A stretch of 64,000 nt of DNA from Blastomyces gilchristii SLH14081 (lineage: Eukaryota > Ascomycota > Eurotiomycetes > Onygenales > Ajellomycetaceae). The stretch is from positions 4,197,359 to 4,261,358 of the forward strand of contig NW_003101681.1 in the NCBI RefSeq assembly GCF_000003855.2, written 5' to 3'. Shown here one piece after another: positions 10,843-21,135 of the stretch. Made by a program: the position numbers and the translations under genes. Each line of letters starts with the position of its first letter. Position 1 is the first letter of the stretch. A model generated the notes under the pieces. That model had not been told where the DNA came from and searched no databases. It was given only the letters and a program-made list of their open reading frames with translations.

Positions 10843-11179
10843 ATGCATCTCATGTACACCCTCGACAACGAAGGCAATCGTGTCTACACACTGAAAAAAG
10901 TGTTGGATGGCCAGGTCACAAAATCCGCACATCCCGCTAGATTCTCACCAGATGACAAGTACTCCAGGTTAGTTTTGAGATGAGAAAAATATGCTTGTGA
11001 GGAACCGAAACTGACATCTTTCAGACACCGAGTTACATTGAAGAAACGATATGGACTACTCTTGACGCAACAACCTGGTACGTGGATGAAAAGACACCAG
11101 CTACTCATCTGTTTTCTATTTGATTGCTGGAATGAAAGCTAATCTCTTCTACTTTCGCGCCCTAGAATCCAAGATGTGA
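10843..11179 (+). CDS. nop10: H/ACA snoRNP subunit Nop10
   Basis: Three exons, 10843-10967, 11025-11077 and 11166-11179, encode 63 residues; the gene is too fragmented to appear as one long frame. The start [20 protein letters not shown] and the central [21 protein letters not shown] are essentially diagnostic of Nop10. The introns (57 and 88 nt) begin GTTAGT and GTACGT and end CAG and TAG, and the reading frame is exactly preserved. Nop10 is the small core protein that bridges Cbf5/dyskerin in H/ACA ribonucleoproteins, which pseudouridylate rRNA in the nucleolus. The last four codons (ESKM) after the second intron are the least certain part. Confidence 0.93.
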
Positions 11180-11524
11180 GCGTTCTTTAGCGATAATTTA
11201 TATCAATCAGGGCGAATGGCGTTATCCTTTTGTGGCGACGGAAGGGGTTGGTTAAAAAAGAGACATATATTGTAATTGGTCTGATCTGCTGTTGCTTATC
11301 TACGGGTTCTTCTTTTGGTGGGCTCCGTACAAGTCCACACTTCCGATGTACTCGAGGAAGTCGATTTGAGATTGGACTATTATTCGACTTCAGCTAGCAC
11401 TGGCATACTCCATATTGTACTGTACGTTCCATATATAAGCTGTTTCCCGTGCCTGAAATGTCAATATGAGATTGAAATATTTTGCGATCGCTCTATCTTT
11501 GCTTCCTTCCCAGCATTAGTAACA

Positions 11525-11636
11525 AAAATGAAATCGTTAAATGATGAAATCGTTAAATGATGAAATCGTTAAATGATGAAATCGTTAAATGATGAAATCG
11601 TTAAATGATGAAATCGTTAAATGATGAAATCATTAA
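11525..11636. repeat. 16-bp tandem repeat between convergent nop10 and nob1
   Basis: About seven head-to-tail copies of a 16-bp unit, ATGATGAAATCGTTAA, with the first copy partial and the last carrying one substitution (CATTAA). The copies are otherwise identical, suggesting recent expansion. It lies in the 3' intergenic space about 85 bp beyond the nob1 stop codon. Confidence 0.9.
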
Positions 11637-11720
11637 GGATAAAACCATACAACACTGCACTCTATCCCACCATTTTTTCAAAACCGTAAATGCAATCAAA
11701 CAAATAACCCCAAAATGTCT

Positions 11721-13028
11721 TCACCTCCTCTTCCTTGAATTAACCGCCCTACCCGCCCCCACCATAACCCTTCCACCACCCTTCAACCTCTCCCCAGTCA
11801 CAATCCCAGGTAGAAAATCATCATCCATAAGATCCCTCTCCTTTTTCGTCCTTCGTCCCTCCTCTGCTACCGCCCTCACATACTCCTTCTGATCCTCCGT
11901 CAAGATCAAGTTAGTCCCCCAGCCTCCCAGCCCTCCACCTCCCTTCCACTTCCCACTTGACGTCCCCGCTATCGGTTTCGGAATACTATACCTATCTCCC
12001 CGCGTATTCCATTGCATATTCTTCTTAAGGTGGAGCTTGAACGCGCCCCCGGAGGTTGTGGAGCAGGAAACGCGGGTTAGCGTCGGTTTTCCGCAGCGGG
12101 GGCAGAACTGCTTGTCCATTTCCTTGGTTGTGGCGAAGCAACCGTGGCAGCGGAGGATATAGGAATTTAGCCGGCGGATGCGCTGCATGTTGTTGGGCGA
12201 GAGGAGGTTGAGATTCATACGCAACAGGACGTTTTGCATGGCGAAGTCGCCGGTTATGGTTGCGACTTGCATTGTTTTTGTTTCGACGGAGGCTGCCGCT
12301 GCCGCTGCCGCGTCTTTTACCTGGCGTTTTTTGATGTTGGAGGGGGTGATCCAGCCTTCTTCATCGTCGTCGTCGTCGTCATCGGATTCGTCTATTTGAG
12401 TTGGTGTTGGGTATTGGGCAGAATCTTCTTCTGGTTGTGTTTCTGCAAGACCGTCCGTGGCACTTGCACAGTTTTCCTGGGGGTCTTGTTTCTCAGCTAG
12501 GATCGACTCAGCCAAGTCGTTCGTAACATTCTCGATGGAATCTTCCACTTTAGGCTGTTGTTCGACAGCGGGCTCATCACCACCGGCGTCATCGTCTGCT
12601 TCCCCTTCCTTCTTCTTCTCCCCCTCCTCAACCTTCGCAGGGGGCATCCCATTAATCCCCTTCTGTCCGGGCTCCCTTCTCAACCGCCAGTCGCCTCCAT
12701 TCCTCTCACACTCAACCTCATATGCCAACGCCAAAACCTCCAAATCTTGCCTACTCAGCACTGCCCTATCGCCAGTCTTCCGTGAAAACTCTGCAACGAA
12801 CTTTATAGACTCCGGTTTGGGAGTGCGCTGTGTGAGGAAAGGTAGATATAAGGTCTCAATTCTAGAGCGCGCAGCGGGGTCTCTGATTTCGGAAATGACA
12901 GCGGGGGTGGTGATGAGGGCGTGGGACTGTGCAAGCAGCGTCGAGATCGGGGGTACATTGCGGATGAGGGGTGCTGCGTCGAGGACAATGGTGTGGATCG
13001 GCTTGGTGGCGGAGGTAGTGTCCGCCAT
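11721..13028 (-). CDS. nob1: 20S pre-rRNA D-site endonuclease Nob1
   Basis: A single exon of 435 residues from the ATG at 13028 (the longer frame starts with GTG). The N-terminal PIN domain (about 12-105) shows acidic residues in VLDAAPLI, SEIRDP and GDRAVLSRQDLEVLALAYE, the expected metal-binding positions. An acidic, Asp/Glu-rich linker (about 130-240, including an eight-residue Asp run) follows. Then comes the conserved GDFAMQNVLLRMNL segment and a zinc ribbon formed by CHGC and CPRC pairs. The basic, glycine-rich C-terminus matches Nob1. The enzyme cleaves site D to make the mature 18S rRNA 3' end in cytoplasmic pre-40S particles. It neighbours nop10, another ribosome-maturation gene, tail to tail. 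Confidence 0.95.
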   Translation of the reverse strand: MADTTSATKPIHTIVLDAAPLIRNVPPISTLLAQSHALITTPAVISEIRDPAARSRIETLYLPFLTQRTPKPESIKFVAEFSRKTGDRAVLSRQDLEVLALAYEVECERNGGDWRLRREPGQKGINGMPPAKVEEGEKKKEGEADDDAGGDEPAVEQQPKVEDSIENVTNDLAESILAEKQDPQENCASATDGLAETQPEEDSAQYPTPTQIDESDDDDDDDEEGWITPSNIKKRQVKDAAAAAAASVETKTMQVATITGDFAMQNVLLRMNLNLLSPNNMQRIRRLNSYILRCHGCFATTKEMDKQFCPRCGKPTLTRVSCSTTSGGAFKLHLKKNMQWNTRGDRYSIPKPIAGTSSGKWKGGGGLGGWGTNLILTEDQKEYVRAVAEEGRRTKKERDLMDDDFLPGIVTGERLKGGGRVMVGAGRAVNSRKRR

Positions 13029-13285
13029 GATTGTAGGTATTTGAACTTTTTCACACACTTTCTAGTTCCATAGGGTTCTTCTGTAGGGTAAATATGGCAT
13101 GCGCGGCGGGTATATTGAGCGGGGACGCTATTGTGCAGTTCGTCTCGGTCCCCGTGGTTGATGATAATTTTTCTACTGTTAGTGGCTGTGGCTCGTTGGT
13201 CTGTGTGCTTTTAAGGTTATCTTATCTTAGCGCCATCTGGGCCAAGCTCCCGAGGTCGACACTCCGATGCCAGTAGAACTAATTG

Positions 13286-15288
13286 TGCCTTTGTGCATCC
13301 ACACCTAATGTGGGTGCGCCACACTATAATAATAATGATCAGTGTAACAATAAAAATGAAAATAGTATCTTTTATATGAGAATCTCTCTATATATTAAAG
13401 AAAAACTGACTTTTCCGTGCAAAAAACACTGTAACGTGACCTCACGTGCACCCCATCAAAAATGTTGAGGGTCCCAGGGATTGATAGGCCCTTCTACCAG
13501 CAGCGCTGGTGATGACTGAGCTCTTTTGCCCCAGTAGTCTACAAAAAATCCATGGATATGTAGTGGCGCCTGCCAATTGCTCCTACCACCCTATCTACCC
13601 CCCTATCACTTACCACCCACCCGTACCACCCGTACCACCCCTTCCACTCCTACCCCCTTTACCACCCCTACCACCTCTACCCTCTACCACCACTACTGCC
13701 TCTACCGCCCCGCAGCCCCCCCTATCACTTCCACTTCATACCTCTACCCCCATCTTACCACTCACTCTCTTACCACCTCTACCACCCCTACCACCCTTTC
13801 AACTCCGACCCCCCCTTTACCACTCCTACCACCTCTTCCACCTCTAACCTCTCTATCACCATCACTGCCTCTACCGCCCCACAGCACCCTCTATCACTTC
13901 CACTCTCTATCTCTACCCTCATCTTACCATTCTACCCCTCTCTTACCATCTCTATCATCTCTCCCACTCCTACCACCTCTATCACCACCACTGCCTCTAT
14001 CACCTTTCTCTATCACCTTTTCCATCCTCTAGCCTCTCTATCACCACCACTATCTCTACTTCTCTCTTACTATCTCTACCACATTTTGATCTCTGTGTTT
14101 ATAGTATATAGTTACTGCTAAGTACTCTGTAATAAAGTCTCATGTTGATGTCATGTGCATCTCTTTGAATTCATGAATGAGATTGAATAGCTGACTGCAG
14201 TCTGTACAGCTCTGATTAATCTGATAATGATGATAGAGATGATACAGAGTGAAAGAGAGTAGTAGAAGGAGTAGAGATGATGGTGGTGGTAGAGAGGATA
14301 GAGAGTGAAAGAGGTGGAAGAGGTGATAAGAGTGAGTAGAGATAGAGAGTGAAAGTGATAGAGAGGATTGCCAGGTGGTAGAGACAGTGATGATGATAGA
14401 GAGGGTAGGGATGAAAGAGGTGATAAGGGGGTAGAGATAGAGGATGAAAGTGATAGAGGGGGATTGCAGAGCAGTAGAGGCGGTGATGATGGCAGAGGAG
14501 GTAGGAAGTGAAAGAGATGATAGGGGATAGAAGTGGTAGAGGGGGGTTGCGGGGCGGTAGAGCCGGTGGTGGTGGCAGAGGGGTTAGGGGGTGGAAGGGG
14601 TGGTAGGGGTGGAAGGAGTGATAGAGGCGGTGGTGGTGGTAGAGGAGGTAGGGGGTGGAAGAGGTGGTAAGGGGGTAGGATAGAGGGTGAAAGTGGTAGA
14701 GGGGGATTGCGGGGCGGTAGAGGCGGTGGTGGTGGTAGAGGAGGTAGGGGGTGGAAGGGGTGGAAGGGGTGGTAAGAGAGGGATAGAGGTAGAGAGTGGA
14801 AGTGGTAGAGGGGGCTGCGCAAGCAGCGAAGCGAGCGTAAGCGAGCATTTGATGCTTGTCACATATAAAAGATACAAACATCATTTTCTTTAATATCTTC
14901 ATCAACATCTTAGATATGAACTTGAAAAATAAGATGAAGATAAAATCAATAGCAAGAAATCTCATGATATCAGCACATTTAAAATTAAATAATTTTTCAT
15001 TATTTCATTATGAAAATTCAAATTTTGTACTAAAATTTTAGTATGGTTTTCAGATTTGAGAAAATGTATGAAAAAAATATTATATTCTTATATTATTTGA
15101 GTATTTCTAATCTTCATATTTCATTCATGCTCATATCTAAGATGTTCATGAAGATATTACAGAAAATGATATTTGTATCTTTTATATGTGATTCTTATAT
15201 AAAAGATACCTACTTTCATTTTTATTGTTACACTGTTTTTATTATTATAGTATGGTGCACTTACATCAGGTGTGAGTGTGCAAAGGCA
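13286..15288. mobile_element. Foldback-type TIR element with pyrimidine/purine arms
   Basis: The ends 13286-13384 and 15190-15288 are inverted copies of each other, roughly 84% identical over about 99 bp, starting TGCCTTTG. Inside lie two long low-complexity arms: 13584-14096 is CTACCACC/CTCTACC-type pyrimidine-rich, and 14250-14813 is its purine-rich inverted counterpart, including a shared CCGCCTCTACCGCCCCGCA-type block. A second internal inverted pair lies near 14861-14920 and 15127-15190. No transposase was found and no clear target-site duplication is visible, so this is a non-autonomous or decayed element. A solo LTR sits inside it, so the element is older than that insertion. Confidence 0.75.
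13463..13543 (+). mobile_element. Solo LTR (same family as the TRIM at 21.1 kb)
   Basis: An 81-bp sequence beginning TGTTGAGGGTCCC and ending AGTAGTCTACA is about 88% identical to the LTR at 21141-21221. It starts TG and ends CA and is flanked by 5-bp direct repeats AAAAA (13458-13462 and 13544-13548), which is what LTR-LTR recombination leaves. The A-run makes that duplication weaker evidence than the family match. Confidence 0.8.
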
Positions 15289-15599
15289 TGATTTTACGGT
15301 AGAAAATCGGGAGTTAAATTAAGATGAGATGTGTTATTAATTTAAATGTAACTACATCACAAAATATGTAATTTCGAACATTTCAGCTCTTTAAGGTTCA
15401 TTCCGGAATTGACTGATTCTAGTGAAATCACTTGGTTATCTGTCAAAAAATCCCCAAAAGCATTACTCCACCAGTATAACTCTTCCGCAAAAAAAAAAAA
15501 AGGAAATATTAATTATGAGCCAATAAGCTCAATTGCAAAATCTCCGAAATGAACAAAAGATATCTAAAAACATCTAACCACAATGGTCTATCCTGGGCT

Positions 15600-17141
15600 T
15601 TAAAAGTCTTGAAACTCCCGATCCACTTCCTCAAAATGATCGAAGAATCCCTTAAACAGCTTGACCCCCAGCCCAGGGTCCAAGTTCCCTGTCGTTGCAC
15701 GGATGCTGTGCATACTCAGCTGAGGAATACCAGCATCAATCGCTCTTATTCCAATCCGGGCGCTCGTCATAGGCCCAATCGTTCCTCCGCTGCGGCTGTC
15801 ATTGCGAATCTGAAACACTTGCAAAGTAGAACCACACTTATCAGCAACCCGTTGTAAAATAGCCGTGCTGACGCCATCGGTGGCCATGTGTCCGTTGGGA
15901 TCGGCAGATATGGCGACACCGACGTTCAATCTTGGAGCGTGGTTTTCCAAGTAGACATTTAGGAAGTTGGGGTTCACAGCGTGGATAACGTCAGAGGAAA
16001 GAAGAAAGCTATTTGCAACTGTCTGTGAGAGCACATTGGGGCCGTATGAGGGTGCGAACGCTTCTGTGATCCGCTCCATGACGCTACTCATGTAGTTTGA
16101 CCGAGCACCCTGGCGCAGCAGACTACCTATTTCCTCTGCGTCAAACATGCCCACCATCTTGACGATTCCAGAGGATGCACTGGCTGGGGAAGCTAAAAGT
16201 GCCTCCTGGGCACTATAGCAACACAGTTTGTCATCAATGCGGCCAGCGAATATGAACTCTTTATCTAGCCCGCCAACCTGGGCGGCTTGGGTATCGAATA
16301 ACTCAAGCTCCCAGTTGACGATGGTGCTTAAATCAGAAACGCCCAACTGCTTAGCAATAGCTTTGATCAGTTTCGGCGGCTGAGTTGCCGCAAAAGTGCC
16401 TTGTTTAATCCCGTCATCTACATGGGCACCACCCTGCTGGTTCCCAAATAGATCAGAATTATCCACCCCAATAATTGGCACCGCCTGCGTCTCCTTATTA
16501 AAGGGGCCCTGGGATGGTGTCCCAAAGTGCACGGCAAGCGTCGGGATTCTCGCAATGGGCCAGTCCAACTTCACCAGCCTCGACTCCACTACACCATTCT
16601 GTGCATCGCGAACAAGAACGCGCCCGCCAATCCCCAAATCACGATCCCACCATGTCGAGCTCAACGAGCCTGCATACGGCGCAACGCCCAACTGCACAAA
16701 GCCCGCCTTGTTCCCCAGTTTGGAAACAGGTTTCAGTTTCGCGCACAAGGCATCAACGTGCCCCGCAACGATTCCAAAGCCATTGCCGCTCTCATAGTCG
16801 GAACCGATGGTAAAGGCTATCAAGGAGCTGCCGTTACGAGAGCAGTAGTATTTCCCGCCGCGTTTGAGGATGGAGGACCAGACGTCGCGTTCTGACAAGC
16901 GGGTGAAACCGTGGTCGTCGAGCTGGGAGCAGAAGCTGGCAACGGCATGGTATATGGTTGGATTGGCCGTCATGAAGTCGCAGAAGGGTTGGGCATAGGA
17001 TTCTGGGGAGGCCGGTGAAGGTTTTGAACCAGCATGCTTATCTGTCGGTTCTTGGGGTTGGGTAGGTCGATGTGGGAGCTGGGTGGTGGTGGCCTGCGAA
17101 AGTGCGCTGGAATTAGACGCACGCAGGAAACGGCGGGTCAT
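15600..17141 (-). CDS. M18 family metalloaminopeptidase (Ape1/Ape4-like)
   Basis: A single exon of 513 residues from the ATG at 17141. After a Ser/Thr/Pro-rich N-terminus of about 50 residues the M18 fold is clear. GHVDALCAKLKP carries the first metal ligand, SSTWWDRDLGIGGRVLVR is a family block, FDAEEIGS matches the usual DNEEIGS metal-binding motif, and RNDSRSGGTIGP with PQLSMHSIR closes the domain. M18 enzymes are dodecameric zinc aminopeptidases that remove acidic or neutral N-terminal residues. In yeast, Ape1 reaches the vacuole by the Cvt pathway and Ape4 is mainly cytosolic; the sequence alone does not settle which ortholog this is. Alanine replaces the Asn of DNEEIG, a small departure. 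Confidence 0.88.
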   Translation of the reverse strand: MTRRFLRASNSSALSQATTTQLPHRPTQPQEPTDKHAGSKPSPASPESYAQPFCDFMTANPTIYHAVASFCSQLDDHGFTRLSERDVWSSILKRGGKYYCSRNGSSLIAFTIGSDYESGNGFGIVAGHVDALCAKLKPVSKLGNKAGFVQLGVAPYAGSLSSTWWDRDLGIGGRVLVRDAQNGVVESRLVKLDWPIARIPTLAVHFGTPSQGPFNKETQAVPIIGVDNSDLFGNQQGGAHVDDGIKQGTFAATQPPKLIKAIAKQLGVSDLSTIVNWELELFDTQAAQVGGLDKEFIFAGRIDDKLCCYSAQEALLASPASASSGIVKMVGMFDAEEIGSLLRQGARSNYMSSVMERITEAFAPSYGPNVLSQTVANSFLLSSDVIHAVNPNFLNVYLENHAPRLNVGVAISADPNGHMATDGVSTAILQRVADKCGSTLQVFQIRNDSRSGGTIGPMTSARIGIRAIDAGIPQLSMHSIRATTGNLDPGLGVKLFKGFFDHFEEVDREFQDF

Positions 17142-17541
17142 GCTGGGCGTTGAGCAAAGGATTGAATGACTATGCCAGGTTATTCAAGAAGTGTCCAAGT
17201 AAAACAGGGGCAAAGGCGTTAGTTAGGTTCAGAGAAAGTGAGGAAGAATCAATGGGGAGGACGAAGTTAATTGGGAGAACCCCGGGAGGGTTTGGGTTTG
17301 CAGTTTCGCTAAGGACCCCAGCCACTAGCCAGCGGCTAACCTTAAAAATGAGCTACCACACTATTACCACACTAGTGGTTGGGGGCGTACTGTACTATTG
17401 CGACGGAGGGCTAACACCTGACATTCCAGGTAAGAGATCTAAATAAATTTCCGCTTCAAATATCCGCACCAGAGAATAGGTCTGGCCTGTACATGTAACT
17501 ACTGTACAATTGAAAGTATCAATACATCAACCACATTCAGA

Positions 17542-18996
17542 CTAACCATTCAAGCTCGACCCAACATAGGCATTCCAGTTCACTCTCCCATGAGCACCCG
17601 CATCCGTTATCTCAGGACCTGTTGTAGAGAGCACCTTGTTTTCATTCCTCCAGATGGTTATTAACACGGCGCCCGTGTGGCCATTGAATGGGGCGTTGAA
17701 GTGGTTGATTCCCGCTCTTTTCGCTTGGTACGTTGTTGGAGATGATTGCCCAACTTCTATAGTAATCACGCTAGGTTCGGCAGCAAATACCGTCGTGAAT
17801 ACCTTATCCTCAGACACTAGTCCTGGGTCAAGAGCTTTCTGGCCAAAGCTGGGATTATTACCTGTTGTGCCACCGCTGCTTCCGGAACTGCTGGGGTTTA
17901 ATCTATACCAATAGGTGATGATATCCATTGGTGTGGGTTTAGGGTCATTGGGGGTTTGAGCAGGCTCTTCTCTAGAGTTACCTGCGCTATTCGATTTATA
18001 TAAATTGATGTATACAGGCAGGAGGGTTCGCCAGTCATCATGTGGGTTCTGGACAACGTATTCAGCGCACCCGTGGGAATACCGGCCTTGTAGATGGGGC
18101 CAATATAATGTGATTCGCCGTAGTCATTCCAGCTGATAACCTGTATATATGAAAAGTTAAATGGACGAAAAGCCAACGCCAATTTCTGGTGAAATAACGT
18201 ACCTGAACCATAGCAGGCTGCAGCTGGATTACTTGCTGCCAACGGTCGTGCCACAAGTCATCCCCACGCCACAGCCAGTTCTTGCCCCATTGGGGCAGGT
18301 TTGTGTAAAACCACGGTGAAACAGGCATCATATACGGCTTATTACCAAGAAGAGACATATATTCCTCGTCTGTGTGGGTGGACTTGGATTGTGCACCTAC
18401 TGGCCATGCATCCCAGCTGAAGACGCCGTCAATGACTTCCATCACACTTTCGTGCCCATGAAGCCCGAGGCTAGTCCACGATGGCATGAAAAAGCACCCA
18501 GTAGCCGGTTTGATTAAATCCCAGTCGTGGACGTTGTTTACCCCTTCAAATGTTGATACTAAAGGCATATCTTTGTACTTGAATTGTGCAGGTTCTTTCT
18601 TATACTTGTTGATAGTCTGTACGACTCTATCAACCGGCCATGGGCCACCGGAGAGATAGTCGAACGATAAAAACAAGGTGAAATCGCCAACGGCTGCCGC
18701 TGCACTGTAGGCTTTTTTAAGAACCTCGTCCGTATAGGGATCCTGAACTCCGATATTCAGAGCGAATCCGTCGATGAGGGCCGCTTTTGCTAAGTTGATA
18801 TCCGACACCCATTCGTCGTGGGTCATGCCGGCGGCATTTCCAACCTAGCTGATATGAGTAAGATGGGCTTCTATAGCTGGACTGAGATGGTAAAAAGCGT
18901 AAAACTTACTATGAAATGAGCGAACACCTCTTTCGGCTCCTGTGCTGCAACGAAGGCGGCGGCAGTTGTCAGCAGAAAAATACTTTTTAGTTGCAT
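17542..18996 (-). pseudogene. GH71 alpha-1,3-glucanase (mutanase) with a frameshift
   Basis: Exon 1 (18996-18910) encodes a signal peptide (MQLKSIFLLTTAAAFVAAQ). Exon 2 (18844-18203) opens VGNAAGMTHDEWVSDI and includes DAFALNIG-like and SWDAWPVG blocks. Exon 3 begins at 18140 with VISWNDYGESHYIGPI. All match GH71 enzymes that cleave alpha-1,3-glucan of fungal walls. Between 18061 and 18068 the frame breaks: the protein reads IPTGA in one frame and continues as EYVVQNPHDDW in another, equivalent to one lost or two gained bases. After that the frame is intact to 17542, ending in a beta-rich C-terminal domain. Without the shift the product would be about 440 residues. It may be a recent loss, an allele or an assembly error. 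A gap of only a few bases cannot be an intron. Confidence 0.82.
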
Positions 18997-19244
18997 TTTG
19001 ACCACTTTTGTACAGTTCTTTGACTAGCTCTGTACAACACCACGCCGACTAGAGGGAGAGATATCTTCTCCAAAAGAAGTATACAAAATAACAGCTAAAT
19101 GAGTGTAGTTTCTCTGGTTTGCACTTCCACGAGCAATAGCAGAGCCAAGTGAAAGTCGTTGATTTAAATAAATAAATAGGCAGGTTAACACAACTCAATC
19201 AGACAATGACGGTGTTCGGAGAAAAAATAAAAAAAAAATATTTA

Positions 19245-19284
<40 letters not shown>

Positions 19285-19998
19285 GAGATAGGAGATAGGA
19301 GAAGGAAAAGAGGCCTGTCTCTCAGAAACCAAGACCCAAAGGGAAGAAAGAGGATAATAGACAACAAAATAACAAAATGTCAAAATGCAACTGTGGAAAA
19401 GGAATGAATGGGCAAGTTGAGCTGAACTTTTTGCAGGCCGGATGCAAGAAGAGAACGTAGGAATGTAGTCCTAAGTAACATGCACATCTCGGCATACTCA
19501 TGGCAAACCAGCAGTTACAAAGCAGTGAATGAATGCCCTTCCCATGGGTACTCGCAGCCCCACCCATTACAGGAGATAATGGGGGGTCGCGAGTAAAGGG
19601 TATCAGGGTTTATAGGATGTGGCCGGCACTTCTCACAAGAAATATGAAACAAAACTGATGAAAGAAACTGACAAAAATGAAACAGCATGAACCAGAGAAG
19701 ATGATAAAGAATATCCCACTTTCTCCCAGCCCTATGACAGCAGATAAAATCATGGAAATTCGCGCTTGCCGCCGCCGGCCTCATAAAACTAACCATGGTT
19801 TGATGCTTCCCCCCACGTTGAAAATTTTTCTTCCACCTTGAGCCATGGTCGATGAGCTTCTGTTGCAGAGCATCCATGTCAAGAAATCGATTAATCAGTC
19901 GGCTGAGAGCTTCACAGCACCAGTGAAACGAAGCCGGCAGGGGGGTGTTTGAAGGAAAGATGTGCTGAGAAAAGTGTCAGCAAAGCTAAAACCTTGCT
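18997..19998. other. Intergenic with a 35-bp poly-A run
   Basis: No supported gene. A homopolymer of about 35 A occupies 19247-19281. A minus-strand 120-codon frame (19515-19877) shows no recognisable domain. The promoter of the GH71 gene should lie at the left end. Confidence 0.5.
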
Positions 19999-20866
19999 TG
20001 ATTAAATGATGGAAGGATTCTTCGCTTTTGGATGTTTTTCAGTGTAAAGGCTTAATTCCACATACTCTCATTATATAGACACTCCCCAATTACACTAATT
20101 CTAATATAGTTAGTATATTACTATATATGGTTTAGTCAGTCTTGGCTTTCAGACTATGAGCTTCCAACCACCCCCACTGATCTCTCTCATCATATTATCC
20201 TCTCAGGTATGTAGAGGGGCCCTCTCCAGGTATAGAGACCCTGAGTATAGAGTTCCCCCAGGTATAGAGCCCCGGGTATAAAGAATCCCTGAGTATAGAG
20301 ATCCCCCGGGTTTAGAGAACCCCTGAGTATAGAGTTTGGATAGAGTTCTCCCGGGTATAGAGTACCACTGGGTATAGAGATCCCCCCGATATAGAGACGG
20401 GTATAGAGATCCCCCGGGTATGGAGATCCCCTAGGTACAGAGTTCCTCTGGATAGAGTACTCCCGGGTATAGGAGCACCACTGGGTATAGAAGCCCCCCA
20501 GGTATAGAGACCCCCTGGGTACAGAGTTCCTCTGGATAGAGTACTCCCGGGTATAAGAGCACCACTGGGTATAGAGCCCCCCAGGTATAGAGATCCCCCG
20601 AGTATAGAGCCCCCGGGTATATAGAGAATCCCTGAGTATAGAGTTCCCCTGGATAGAGTACTCCCGGGCATAGAGTCCCCCGGGTATAGAACCCCCTCAG
20701 TTATAGAGATCCCCGGATAGAGACCGGGTATAGAGCTGTCCCCTGGCGTGGATCACTATTTCATACGATCTCCAATGACGAGATCTTGATTGCTAATACA
20801 ATCAATCTCATTGATGTGTGCTCATTGTAACACTAGTATAAAATACCCATTTGACCCAAATGTCAC
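19999..20866 (+). mobile_element. TA-flanked TIR element with expanded minisatellite (copy 1)
   Basis: Both flanks match, in order, the reverse complement of the element at 34206-34683. The left part includes a block around TTAATTCCACATA and CTAATATAGTTAGTATAT, and the right part includes GATCTTGATTGCTAATACAA and GTGTGCTCATTGTAACACTAG. The right end reads TGTCAC followed by TA (20867-20868). The left end is degenerate and placed only approximately. The centre, 20208-20745, is an imperfect minisatellite of GGGTATAGAG-type units alternating with C/G runs. No transposase is encoded, so this is a MITE-like element. Confidence 0.7.
20208..20745. repeat. GGGTATAGAG minisatellite
   Basis: About 35-40 imperfect units of 12-16 bp with the core GGTATAGAG and variable C/G-rich joints, including longer repeated blocks such as those at 20440-20480 and 20510-20555. 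It encodes a Gly/Ser/Leu/Tyr repeat frame on the minus strand that is best read as a by-product. Homologous units, far fewer, occupy the centre of the second element at 34380-34480. Confidence 0.85.
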
Positions 20867-21135
20867 TAAAAAGTTGAAGGGGTGCTGAAACTCGGGCTCA
20901 CAACAAGAATCGAGCAGCAAGGGCAGTTAGTTTGATAGCCATGGGCCTGACAATAAAAATTAAAGGAAAGCAGAACACCTAACTCACCTAAACAAATCGT
21001 TTGATATGTGGATATATTCCATAGCACCTCGATGTATCGTTTAGTTACCATCTCTCAAAACAAGACGATTGATTCTAAAGCTGAGATGAGTTCAATCCAT
21101 TCAGCTTACTTGATTGAAGATTGCTAGCTAAGTGA

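Noticed and set aside
14216..14965. 249-codon minus-strand frame rich in Tyr, His, Leu, Pro and Thr
   Set aside because: It is the translation of the purine-rich arm of the foldback element; several overlapping frames are equally open, as expected of a short-period satellite.
13286..15288. CRISPR-like or centromeric satellite interpretation of the CTACCACC arrays
   Set aside because: The units are imperfect, lack spacers, occur in two opposed arms and are bounded by terminal inverted repeats.
18061..18068. Intron or programmed frameshift at the GH71 break
   Set aside because: The conserved residues on both sides are adjacent, leaving no room for an intron, and no slippery site is evident.
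19515..19877. 120-codon minus-strand frame starting MDALQQKLIDHG
   Set aside because: The first 27 residues look protein-like but nothing after them does; a possible GTTAGT donor leads to no convincing second exon.
20312..20671. 119-codon repetitive Gly/Ser/Leu/Tyr frame
   Set aside because: It is produced entirely by the GGGTATAGAG minisatellite and starts within it.
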